The notes under the pieces were generated by a model. It was not told the origin of the DNA. It worked only from the letters and a program-made list of their open reading frames with translations, and did not search any database. 64,000 nucleotides of DNA from Sphingorhabdus sp. Alg239-R122. GTDB lineage: Bacteria > Pseudomonadota > Alphaproteobacteria > Sphingomonadales > Sphingomonadaceae. Numbering within the stretch: the stretch's first letter is position 1; every line of letters begins with the position of its first letter. Of this stretch, positions 9,867 through 17,619 are shown in pieces. Both the position numbers and the translations under genes were made by a program. The DNA is taken from positions 222,342-286,341 of the forward strand of contig NZ_UNRC01000002.1 in NCBI RefSeq assembly GCF_900537065.1, given 5' to 3'.

Positions 9867-9895
9867 TTGACGTTAACGTGAACGTTAACTATAAG
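9867..9895 (+). promoter_or_regulatory. Putative etfBA promoter with palindromic operator
   Basis: TTGACG (9867-9872) and TATAAG (9890-9895) are separated by 17 bases, a good sigma-70 arrangement. The spacer holds the near-perfect palindrome GTTAACGTGAACGTTAAC, and the wider imperfect dyad runs from 9862 to 9893. A dyad placed between -35 and -10 is typical of MerR-family control. The ACGTTAACGT-like core resembles my memory of sites for LiuR, a MerR-type regulator of branched-chain amino-acid catabolism; electron-transfer flavoprotein genes belong to such regulons in several proteobacteria. The regulator is inferred. Confidence 0.5.
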
Positions 9896-9919
9896 CATCG
9901 CAGCATTTCGGGCTAATGC

Positions 9920-9959
9920 CCACCTCTGCTCAGGCTGAGCTTGTTGAAGCCAGAGTGGC
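9920..9959. repeat. Extragenic palindromic repeat in the etfB leader
   Basis: An imperfect hairpin whose outer arms are CCACCTCTG and CAGAGTGG and whose inner part is GCTCAGGCTGAGC followed by TTGTTGAAGCC. The CTCAGGCTGAGCTTGT-GAAGCC word is familiar from intergenic repeats in sphingomonads. It sits between the likely promoter and the etfB start, so it would be in the 5' untranslated RNA. Confidence 0.45.
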
Positions 9960-10023
9960 AAAACCCTTTAAAGGCTCATGAATGAGCAGGTGAGGGACGT
10001 ATGAACAACAGGAAGGAAAACAC

Positions 10024-10770
10024 ATGAAAATCCTGGTACCCGTAAAAAGGGTGATTGATTATAACGTCAAGCCGCGCGTCAAATCGGACGGTAGCGGCGT
10101 GGATCTCGCCAATGTCAAAATGTCGATGAACCCGTTTGACGAAATCGCAGTCGAGGAAGCCATCCGCCTGAAAGAAGCAGGCAAGGCTGAAGAAGTGGTC
10201 GCCGTTTCGATCGGCCCCGCAAAGGCGCAGGAAACGTTGCGCACCGCGCTCGCCATGGGCGCTGACCGTGCGATCCATATCCAGACGGACGATGAAGTCG
10301 AACCGCTAGGTGTGGCTAAACTTCTCGCCAAGGTTGCCGAAGAAGAAACGCCTGGCCTTGTGCTGCTGGGTAAGCAGGCGATTGACGATGATTCGAACCA
10401 GACGGGCCAGATGCTGGGCGCACTGCTTGGCTGGGGTCAGGCAACATTTGCCAACACCGTTGAAGTTGACGGTGACAGCGCCACTGTGAAGCGCGAAATT
10501 GATGGCGGCTTGCAGACAGTGAAGGTGAAAACGCCTGCGATCATCACCACCGACCTGCGCCTTAACGAGCCGCGCTATGCGTCGCTGCCGAACATCATGA
10601 AGGCAAAGAAAAAGCCGATGGACACGAAATCACCCGCCGATTACGGCGTGGACATTTCACCGCGGCTTACCACCACCAATGTTTCCGAACCGCCGGTGCG
10701 CAGCGCGGGTATCAAGGTGGAAGATGTGGACCAGCTGGTCGCCAAGCTTAAAGAAATGGGAGCAGCATGA
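10024..10770 (+). CDS. etfB: Electron transfer flavoprotein beta subunit
   Basis: The 248-residue small subunit of ETF, which takes electrons from acyl-CoA and other dehydrogenases and passes them to ETF-ubiquinone oxidoreductase. It begins [19 protein letters not shown] and carries the [10 protein letters not shown] and [18 protein letters not shown] segments typical of the family. A GGAAGGA ribosome binding site precedes the ATG. The stop overlaps the etfA start. Confidence 0.96.
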   Translation: MKILVPVKRVIDYNVKPRVKSDGSGVDLANVKMSMNPFDEIAVEEAIRLKEAGKAEEVVAVSIGPAKAQETLRTALAMGADRAIHIQTDDEVEPLGVAKLLAKVAEEETPGLVLLGKQAIDDDSNQTGQMLGALLGWGQATFANTVEVDGDSATVKREIDGGLQTVKVKTPAIITTDLRLNEPRYASLPNIMKAKKKPMDTKSPADYGVDISPRLTTTNVSEPPVRSAGIKVEDVDQLVAKLKEMGAA

Positions 10771-11699
10771 TGAAAACTCTTGTTTGGGTAGAACACGACA
10801 ATAGTGAAATGAAAGACGCCACACTGGCCGCGGTGACCGCTGCTGGCCAGCTGGGCGAAGTGCATGCCATCGTCGCTGGCTCCGGCTGTAGTGCGGTTGC
10901 TGACCAGGCGGCGAAAGTCGCAGGCGTTGCCACGGTGCATGTCGCCGATGACGCGGCCTACGCGCACGCGCTGGCTGAAAATGTCGCGCCGCTTATCGCG
11001 GACCTGATGGGCAGCCATGACGCGTTCGTTGCGCCTGCCACCACCACCGGCAAGAATATCGCGCCCCGCGTCGCAGCCTTGCTCGATGTGATGCAGATTT
11101 CCGATATCCTTTCGGTCGAAGGCGACAAGACTTTCACGCGGCCTATCTATGCCGGCAACGCGATTGCGACCGTGCAGTCGAGCGATGAAAAACTGGTCAT
11201 CACCGTGCGCGGCACCGCGTTTGACAAAGCCGCCACCGAAGGCGGCAGCGCCGCTGTCGAAGCTGTTTCTGGTCCAACCGATGCAGGTCTCTCCGAATTT
11301 GTCAGCGAGGAAATCGCGGAAAGCGAACGCCCCGAACTGACATCGGCAAAAGTTATTGTATCAGGCGGCCGTGCTCTTGGCAGCGCTGAGAAGTTCGAGG
11401 AAGTCATCACGCCTCTCGCCGACAAGCTGGGCGCGGGTATCGGTGCATCACGCGCCGCGGTCGATGCGGGCTATGTGCCGAACGATTATCAGGTCGGCCA
11501 GACCGGCAAGATTGTCGCTCCCGAAATCTATATCGCGATCGGCATTTCCGGCGCGATCCAGCACCTTGCGGGCATGAAGGACAGTAAAACCATCATCGCC
11601 ATCAACAAGGATGAAGACGCGCCGATTTTCCAGGTCGCGGATTTGGGACTGGTCGCGGACCTGTTCGATGCTGTGCCGGAGTTGACTTCGAAGCTCTAA
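10767..11699 (+). CDS. etfA: Electron transfer flavoprotein alpha subunit
   Basis: The FAD-binding large subunit of ETF, 310 residues. The C-terminal FAD domain is clear: [32 protein letters not shown], and [14 protein letters not shown], with the NKDEDAPIF segment near the end. Two adjacent ATG codons are possible starts (10767, overlapping etfB by four bases, or 10770). Followed by a hairpin and an intrinsic terminator, so etfBA appears to end here. Confidence 0.96.
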   Translation: MMKTLVWVEHDNSEMKDATLAAVTAAGQLGEVHAIVAGSGCSAVADQAAKVAGVATVHVADDAAYAHALAENVAPLIADLMGSHDAFVAPATTTGKNIAPRVAALLDVMQISDILSVEGDKTFTRPIYAGNAIATVQSSDEKLVITVRGTAFDKAATEGGSAAVEAVSGPTDAGLSEFVSEEIAESERPELTSAKVIVSGGRALGSAEKFEEVITPLADKLGAGIGASRAAVDAGYVPNDYQVGQTGKIVAPEIYIAIGISGAIQHLAGMKDSKTIIAINKDEDAPIFQVADLGLVADLFDAVPELTSKL

Positions 11700-11706
11700 G
11701 ACGTGT

Positions 11707-11728
11707 CGTTCAAACTGTGCTTTGAACG
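11707..11728 (+). other. Stem-loop just after etfA
   Basis: CGTTCAAA pairs perfectly with TTTGAACG across a 6-base loop. There is no T-run, so it may act as a 3'-end stabiliser or processing site ahead of the terminator that follows 15 bases later. Confidence 0.5.
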
Positions 11729-11742
11729 AGGTTGAAATCAGG

Positions 11743-11777
11743 AAAGCCCCTGCATTGTATTGCGGGGGCTTTTTCTT
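11743..11777 (+). terminator. Intrinsic terminator of etfBA
   Basis: AAGCCCCTGCA pairs with TGCGGGGGCTT (one G-U pair) over a 6-base loop and is followed at once by TTTTCTTT. This is a classic rho-independent terminator. It also makes starts of the next gene upstream of 11780 unlikely. Confidence 0.85.
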
Positions 11778-11791
11778 TAGCGAGAATATCT

Positions 11792-12685
11792 ATGATCCTC
11801 CGCCGCCTCTTCCTTCTCGCCATCCTGCCCGGCCTTGCGCTGGTCGCTTTCATGTATCACATGGCCACGCGTGATCCGGTGGTGCGCGAGGCGGTGGTTG
11901 TTGCGCCTGCATGGCCCGAAGATGTGCTGGAGCAGCGGATTGTGCTGATATCCGATGTGCATGTTGCAGGGCCGGATATGCCGCCTGAAAGGCTGGCGCG
12001 GATTGTGGAGCAGGTCAATGCATTAAAGCCAGACCTGGTGCTGTTCGCGGGCGATTTTGTGAGTGACAAGGTTTTGTCCACTCATACCTATGAAGCAGAC
12101 GAAGCTTTGGTGCCGCTGACTGATCTGAAAGCGCGGCTCGGCGTGGCGGCGGTCATGGGCAATCACGACCATTGGCGCGAACGTGACAGGCCAGAGGATA
12201 TTGCAATTGCCGAGGCATTAAAGGCGGCGAATGTCCGCGTTTTGAGTAATGAGGCCGCGCGCTTCGGCCCATTCGTGGTAGGCGGAGTGGATGATGACTA
12301 TACTGGCCATTCCGATCTGCCCAAAACCTTGACCATGATGCAGGCGCTGGCGGGATCATCTGATCCGGGTGCACCGCCGCCCATGCAGATAGTGCTTAGC
12401 CATAGCCCTGATATTTTCCCTGATATGGCATCACCCGGCAATACGGCTGATGCCATGCTCATGCTCGCGGGACACACCCATTGCGGGCAGATTGCACCGC
12501 CATTTGTGGAGCCACTTGCCACCGCATCCAAATATGGCCGCCGCTATGTATGCGGCCGTGTGGATGAAGATGGCAAGACGCTGATCGTTGGTGCAGGGCT
12601 TGGCACATCAATACTCCCGCTGCGCCTGGGTGCTGTGCCCGATATGTGGCTGATTACAGTGGAGGGTGAAGAAGCGGCGCGTTAA
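11792..12685 (+). CDS. Metallophosphoesterase with N-terminal membrane anchor
   Basis: A 297-residue calcineurin-like phosphoesterase. One hydrophobic segment at residues 4-23 should anchor it to the inner membrane with the catalytic domain outside. The dimetal motifs are in order: SDVH (near 54), GDFVSD (near 87), GNHDHW (near 122), SHSPD and GHTHCGQ. This matches the YkuE/YaeI-like group, some of which hydrolyse lipid or sugar phosphates; the substrate is unknown. I start at 11792 because the earlier in-frame ATG (11732) lies inside the etfA terminator. Confidence 0.85.
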   Translation: MILRRLFLLAILPGLALVAFMYHMATRDPVVREAVVVAPAWPEDVLEQRIVLISDVHVAGPDMPPERLARIVEQVNALKPDLVLFAGDFVSDKVLSTHTYEADEALVPLTDLKARLGVAAVMGNHDHWRERDRPEDIAIAEALKAANVRVLSNEAARFGPFVVGGVDDDYTGHSDLPKTLTMMQALAGSSDPGAPPPMQIVLSHSPDIFPDMASPGNTADAMLMLAGHTHCGQIAPPFVEPLATASKYGRRYVCGRVDEDGKTLIVGAGLGTSILPLRLGAVPDMWLITVEGEEAAR

Positions 12686-12897
12686 GGCTTATTGAAACAA
12701 CGACCCGCCTCTCCTGTCCTACACCCGCGCCACCATGCTAGCCGCACTTTAGCCCTTTCATACAGTTGCGTCTTCCCGTCCCGCCAAATCCAACAATATC
12801 CAACAAAAAACAGCCGAAATGGCGGATTAAAAGGCTTCCTGGGTGCGAAGCTAAGGGAAGTTAAGCGGTATTTGGTGCGTTTGGGCACTGCGCCGGT

Positions 12898-13869
12898 TCA
12901 CCCGCAGCTCTGATCCTCGCATTCGGCCTCGCCCTGTTCAATCTCAACCGTGGCATGGCCGATATCGAACTTTTCGGCGAGGCGGATCTTGATCGCGCGG
13001 CAGGCGGCATGACTGTCCAGGCCATCGGCAATGCGTGCGTGCAGCGTGATGACAGGGCGCTCTTCGGTCAGTGACCAGCTGTGGATATGATGCACATCGG
13101 TTACGCCCGTCACATGGGATTTGAGGTCGGTGGCAATGAACTCCGGCTCCAGCCCGTCGGGTGCACCCTGCAACAATATATGCGCCGAAGAACGCGTTAC
13201 CGCCCACGCCCCGCGCAGGATGATAAGCGCAACCAGCACGGATAGCAGCGGATCGATCATGAACCAGCTGGTGGCCATGATGATGCCTGCCGCGGCAATG
13301 GCCGCGACCGAGCCGAGCAAATCGCCCATAACGTGCAGCATCGCCGCGCGGATATTAAGATTGTCGGGATCGGCGCTGCGCATGATCTGTAGCGCGACGA
13401 GGTTGACCAGCAGTCCGAGCACGGCAATGGCCAGCATCGGCCCTGCAAGCACAGGCTGCGGATCGGCGATGCGGTGTGCTGCCTCATAGATGATCCATGC
13501 AGCGATGAGGAACAGCGACAGCCCGTTGACAAACGCGGCCAGCACCGAAAACCGGTCAAAGCCATAGCTGCGTTTCCAGTCACTCGGCCGCTGGGCAATG
13601 CGGAAGGCAAGCCATGCAAGCGCCAGGGCGGCAAAATCGGTGAGCATATGCCCGGCATCGGCGATGAGAGCGAGCGAACCGGATATGACACCGCCCACAA
13701 CCTCGGCAATCATGAATGCGCCGGTGAGCAGCGCGGCGAGCCCCACGGCCCGCACGTTGCGCGCGCTCACTTTTGGTGCGTGATGGTGATGGCCGCCATG
13801 ATCATGACTATGGTCCGCACGGCCGTGATCCGTATGCGCGTGATCTGAATGGCTGTGCTGCGTCCCCAT
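12898..13869 (-). CDS. Cation diffusion facilitator (CzcD/ZitB-type) metal exporter
   Basis: A 323-residue inner-membrane H+/divalent-cation antiporter, probably for zinc or cobalt. The N-terminus is extremely His-rich (about 12 His in the first 30 residues, HDHGGHHHH), consistent with metal capture. Six membrane segments follow, with the transport-site pairs HMLTD in TM2 and HVMGD in TM5. The C-terminal cytoplasmic domain ends in a Cys/Glu-rich tail (CEDQSCG). I use the ATG at 13869: upstream in-frame codons give a sequence unlike the family and would run into the divergent EamA gene. Confidence 0.92.
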   Translation of the reverse strand: MGTQHSHSDHAHTDHGRADHSHDHGGHHHHAPKVSARNVRAVGLAALLTGAFMIAEVVGGVISGSLALIADAGHMLTDFAALALAWLAFRIAQRPSDWKRSYGFDRFSVLAAFVNGLSLFLIAAWIIYEAAHRIADPQPVLAGPMLAIAVLGLLVNLVALQIMRSADPDNLNIRAAMLHVMGDLLGSVAAIAAAGIIMATSWFMIDPLLSVLVALIILRGAWAVTRSSAHILLQGAPDGLEPEFIATDLKSHVTGVTDVHHIHSWSLTEERPVITLHARIADGLDSHAACRAIKIRLAEKFDIGHATVEIEQGEAECEDQSCG

Positions 13870-14011
13870 CGTGCACAGCTTATCGGGGCAAGGGTAAGGG
13901 GGCAAGTATTTCAATTCGCATATTTCGCCGCATAGTATCAGTTTGAACGCAAGAAACGGGACGCAGGAATACTGGACCGGAGTTAATGTGCCGACATAAG
14001 GAGGAAATAAT

Positions 14012-14914
14012 ATGATCAACCAGCAGATGTCTCGGTTTGACTGGGCAATGCTGGTCGCATTGTCGATTCTATGGGGCGGCTCCTTTTTCTTTGTGGAAGT
14101 GGCGATTGAAGTAATCCCGCCGCTCACACTGGTCTGGCTAAGGGTTACACTCGCTGCTTTGGCGCTATGGGCGTTCATGCTGTTGCGGGGTACGGCCATC
14201 GCCAAAAACTGGGAGCTATGGGCCGCATTTGCCATGATGGGCCTTCTTAACAACATGCTGCCATTCGTCCTGATCGCGTGGGGCCAGCAGACTGTATCAT
14301 CAGGCCTGGCTTCTATATTGAATGCTACAACTCCGCTATTTACCGTAATAGTCGCCGGGTTTTTCCTGAAAGACGAGCAGTTCACCAAGGCAAAATTGAT
14401 GGGTGTATTGTGCGGTCTTATGGGCATAGTCCTGCTGATTGGCATGGATGTGTTACACGGCATAGGAGCAAATATTATCGCTCAGCTGGCGGTGTTATGT
14501 GCTGCCATTTCTTATGCTTTTGCAGGTGTGTTCGGACGACGGTTCCAGGCGATGGGAGTAGAGCCGGTTATGGTCGCCTTGGGGCAGCTTGTCATGTCGG
14601 CACTATTCCTGCTGCCGATGGCGTTTTACTTTGACAACCCTCTGGTGCTTGTCACGCCGGACTACCCGGTATGGCTGTCCATCATCGCATTGGCGCTATT
14701 TTCAACCGCGCTTGCCTATATCCTGTATTTTCGCCTGCTTGCCACGGCGGGTGCGACAAATTTGTTGCTGGTCACTTTCCTGATTCCGGTTTCGGCTATT
14801 GCCCTTGGCACCATTTTTTTGGGCGAAACGCTGGGATTGACAGATTTTGCCGCCATGGCACTGATTGCGCTGGGCATGGCTATTATAGACGGGCGACTGT
14901 TCGAAAAGGAATAG
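14012..14914 (+). CDS. EamA/DMT family transporter
   Basis: A 300-residue inner-membrane protein with about ten hydrophobic helices in two EamA repeats (roughly 12-142 and 155-290). The GGSFFFVEVAIE and WLRVTLAALALW segments are typical of drug/metabolite exporters of the RhaT/PecM type. Substrate cannot be told. A strong AAGGAGGA ribosome binding site sits just upstream. The gene is less GC-biased than its neighbours. Confidence 0.9.
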   Translation: MINQQMSRFDWAMLVALSILWGGSFFFVEVAIEVIPPLTLVWLRVTLAALALWAFMLLRGTAIAKNWELWAAFAMMGLLNNMLPFVLIAWGQQTVSSGLASILNATTPLFTVIVAGFFLKDEQFTKAKLMGVLCGLMGIVLLIGMDVLHGIGANIIAQLAVLCAAISYAFAGVFGRRFQAMGVEPVMVALGQLVMSALFLLPMAFYFDNPLVLVTPDYPVWLSIIALALFSTALAYILYFRLLATAGATNLLLVTFLIPVSAIALGTIFLGETLGLTDFAAMALIALGMAIIDGRLFEKE

Positions 14915-14926
14915 TGCTATGACTGC

Positions 14927-15466
14927 TTATAGCGCCCCATATCTTGCTTTGAAGCCGTCAATATCGCCTTTGGCAAGATAGCCTGCCTGTTCGACCCAGC
15001 TGTCGCGTTCGATGCGGCCCTGGAACGTGCCCAGATACTGGTCGACCTCGGCGATTTCGGCCGGTCCCCACGCGGCGATCTGGTCATAGCGGGTGATGCC
15101 GAGTTCGGTGAGGCGCTTTGCGAGCTTGGGGCCAAGGCCTTTTATCTGGCGCAGGTCGTCAGGGTCGCCAGTTGCAGCGGGCACATTGGGCATACCATCT
15201 GTGCCGGTATCCGCTGTGGGTGCGGTGAATGTGGCGGGTTCAGGCCTTGCTACAGGCTCGGGTGTGGCTGATGCGGATACATCGTCGGGCAGCGGCGTTT
15301 CATCGGGCAACAGCTCACCATCGGCCGCTGGATCCTGTACTGCATTATCGTCTGGTACGCCTGTTTTCGCACTGTCCCGGCCCGCGCGCAGCCACCAGAT
15401 GACCAGAAGTATGACAAATAGGCCAATGGCGAGATAGAGCCAGTTCTGGGTGATGAATTCTTCCAT
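14927..15466 (-). CDS. Membrane-anchored helix-hairpin-helix protein
   Basis: A 179-residue protein: one N-terminal membrane helix (about 8-26), an acidic Pro/Ala-rich linker (about 30-100), then a helix-hairpin-helix fold (DLRQIKGLGPKLAKRLTELG, about 104-123) ending in a conserved WGPAEIAEVDQYLG and RDSWVEQAGYLA. The C-terminal domain resembles the HhH domain found fused to NADH-dehydrogenase E subunits or ribosomal L21 in alphaproteobacteria. It may bind DNA or protein at the membrane; function is unknown. Converges on the EamA gene. Confidence 0.75.
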   Translation of the reverse strand: MEEFITQNWLYLAIGLFVILLVIWWLRAGRDSAKTGVPDDNAVQDPAADGELLPDETPLPDDVSASATPEPVARPEPATFTAPTADTGTDGMPNVPAATGDPDDLRQIKGLGPKLAKRLTELGITRYDQIAAWGPAEIAEVDQYLGTFQGRIERDSWVEQAGYLAKGDIDGFKARYGAL

Positions 15467-15555
15467 GATATGTCCCTCGAATATTCAGCTGTTGAGGGTA
15501 GGATTAACGCTTGCGCCAATGATTGCCAATATAGAAGTGAAATCAAAAAGATTCC

Positions 15556-17343
15556 TCAATCCCCCGACTGGCTATCGGCAAGTTGCGCCAGCCGCAGGAA
15601 TTCCTGCCGCCAGTACACGTCCTGCCGTCCGGCAAGGTCGCGGATATCATCAAAACTGTAATCGCCCATATATTTGTCGCCGCGCAGCTTCTGTCCGAAA
15701 GCTGCGACTGACACGGCAAAGGCCATGTCACCGCGCGGTGCACCGGCTCCGCGCATGGCCGCGGCGGGGACAGTCCGGTCGATCAGACGGGAGCGATCCT
15801 GCCCAGGCAATTTATAGCGCAGCTTCACATGCGCCATTTCACGGTCCAGATCGCCGGAAAAATCACTCGTGACCCGAGCTTTGCCCTCAGTCTGGTTGGC
15901 AGGATAGCGCCGCCGCGGCAACCAGCCATTCGTGCCTGCAGGCATGATTTCATAAATCGCCGTAACCTGATGACCGGCTCCGATATCACCGGCATCAATC
16001 TTGTCATTGTCGAAATCTTCTTCGGCCAGCGCACGGTTTTCATAGCCAATCAGGCGGTATTCCTTGATGTGTTCGGGGTTGAATTCGACCTGGATTTTCA
16101 CATCCTTCGCGATGGTGAAAAGTGTGGAACTGAGCTCGTCGGACAGTACTTTCTGCGCTTCCATCGCGCTGTCGATATAGGCGTAGTTGCCATTACCCGC
16201 ATCGGCTATCTGTTCCATCAACTCCTCGCGGTAATTACCGGTGCCATAGCCGAGCGTGGTGAGTGTAACGCCCGATTCGCGGTTCTTTTCAACCATGTCC
16301 AGTATCTGCGGGGTGCCGGTCACGCCCAGGTTGAAATCACCATCAGTGGCCAGGATGATGCGGTTGATACCGCCTTTCATGAAAGAACTGCGCGCCGCTT
16401 TATAGGCTAGTGCCAGCGCTTCGCCGCCGCGTGTGCCACCGCCTGAATTCATACAGGCAACGGCTTCTTTCATATGTTTCTTATTATTTGTAGGTGACAG
16501 CAATGTGCCGACAGCGCCCGAGTATACCACAATTGACACGCGGTCATCTGCACGGAGCTGGTCGGCGACCATATTGAGCGTGGATTTGACCAGCGGCAGC
16601 TTATTCTGGCTCGACATTGAACCTGACACATCGACCAGAAAGACCAGGTTGGCAGGCGGACGTTCATCCTTTGCGACATCATAGCCGCGCAGCCCGACCC
16701 GCATCAGGCGGCTGTCTTCATTCCACGGCGTGGCGCTGACATTGGTGGTTACGCTAAACGGTACATCACGGCTTTCAGGACGCGGATAGTCATAGCGGAA
16801 ATAATTGATCATTTCTTCGGTCCGCACGGCGCTTGATGGTGGCACACGGCCTTCATTCAGGAAGCGGCGGACATTGGAATAGCTGCCGGTATCGACATCA
16901 ACACCGAATGTGGAAACCGGTGCAGAAGCAACCGATTGGATAGAGGCGACTTCATTGCCTTCATAACGCTCGCGGTCCTGTAGGCGGGGATAGGGGCGCG
17001 GCGGATAGATGCCCGGACGGGTAACGCGCTGACCAGAAACGACCATGGCTTCTGCCGCCGCTTCTGCCTGTGGTGCAGGCGCGGATGGAGCCGGAGGTGG
17101 GGGTGGTGGTGCCATGACTGGAGGTGGTGGAACCGCGCGGCCGGATTGCCGCTTGCCCGCCCGCATCACGACATCGTTATAATGACCGAACATTGAACAA
17201 TTTACAGGATTGTCGGCAGTAGGCGGAGCGATAGAGCGTGCCGCATGTGCGGATGACGTGTCTGTGCCTGAAATGGTCAGTACGGTAACCGCTGTGATAG
17301 CGACCATCGATACGCCTGCAGCGGTTTTATGCAAAAGACTCAT
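15556..17343 (-). CDS. Exported von Willebrand factor A (YfbK-like) protein
   Basis: A 595-residue protein. From 17343 it has a signal-peptide-like start (residues 1-35, ending AHA-A), then a poly-proline stretch at 72-84, Ala-rich spacer, and MVVSGQR at 100-106. Next come the VWA N-terminal domain (VDVDTGSYSNVRRFLNEG, about 194-211) and the VWA domain with the MIDAS motif DVSGSMS and ILATDGDFN. The C-terminal third matches the DUF3520 domain of YfbK-like proteins. I prefer this ATG to the upstream one at 17487 because GGGAGAGGG sits just before it. It probably binds a protein through a metal ion; the partner is unknown. Confidence 0.88.
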   Translation of the reverse strand: MSLLHKTAAGVSMVAITAVTVLTISGTDTSSAHAARSIAPPTADNPVNCSMFGHYNDVVMRAGKRQSGRAVPPPPVMAPPPPPPAPSAPAPQAEAAAEAMVVSGQRVTRPGIYPPRPYPRLQDRERYEGNEVASIQSVASAPVSTFGVDVDTGSYSNVRRFLNEGRVPPSSAVRTEEMINYFRYDYPRPESRDVPFSVTTNVSATPWNEDSRLMRVGLRGYDVAKDERPPANLVFLVDVSGSMSSQNKLPLVKSTLNMVADQLRADDRVSIVVYSGAVGTLLSPTNNKKHMKEAVACMNSGGGTRGGEALALAYKAARSSFMKGGINRIILATDGDFNLGVTGTPQILDMVEKNRESGVTLTTLGYGTGNYREELMEQIADAGNGNYAYIDSAMEAQKVLSDELSSTLFTIAKDVKIQVEFNPEHIKEYRLIGYENRALAEEDFDNDKIDAGDIGAGHQVTAIYEIMPAGTNGWLPRRRYPANQTEGKARVTSDFSGDLDREMAHVKLRYKLPGQDRSRLIDRTVPAAAMRGAGAPRGDMAFAVSVAAFGQKLRGDKYMGDYSFDDIRDLAGRQDVYWRQEFLRLAQLADSQSGD

Positions 17344-17619
17344 GTTCCCTCTCCCAATATATGTAATACTATAACATGAACATGTTGACTGAACGAAATG
17401 TGAATGTACGAGGATATGTATTGCTGCGGAGCATTGCCGAAGATAGGCGGACGCAATAGTGGCCGATTTGACCGTTTCGATTAACAAGCTTCATTTTTGG
17501 ACCAGTTTACTGGTAATATTATACAATCTCACTAGATACGTTCAGAAGAATAATTTCGAGCGAACGCCAACCCTGTTTGCAAATGGACTTGGCGGAGCAT
17601 TCTAAATTGGGGATTAAGC

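Noticed and set aside
12692-12913. 73-residue frame between the phosphoesterase and the CDF exporter
   Set aside because: No plausible ribosome binding site or conserved motif; the 212-base gap otherwise shows nothing I recognise.
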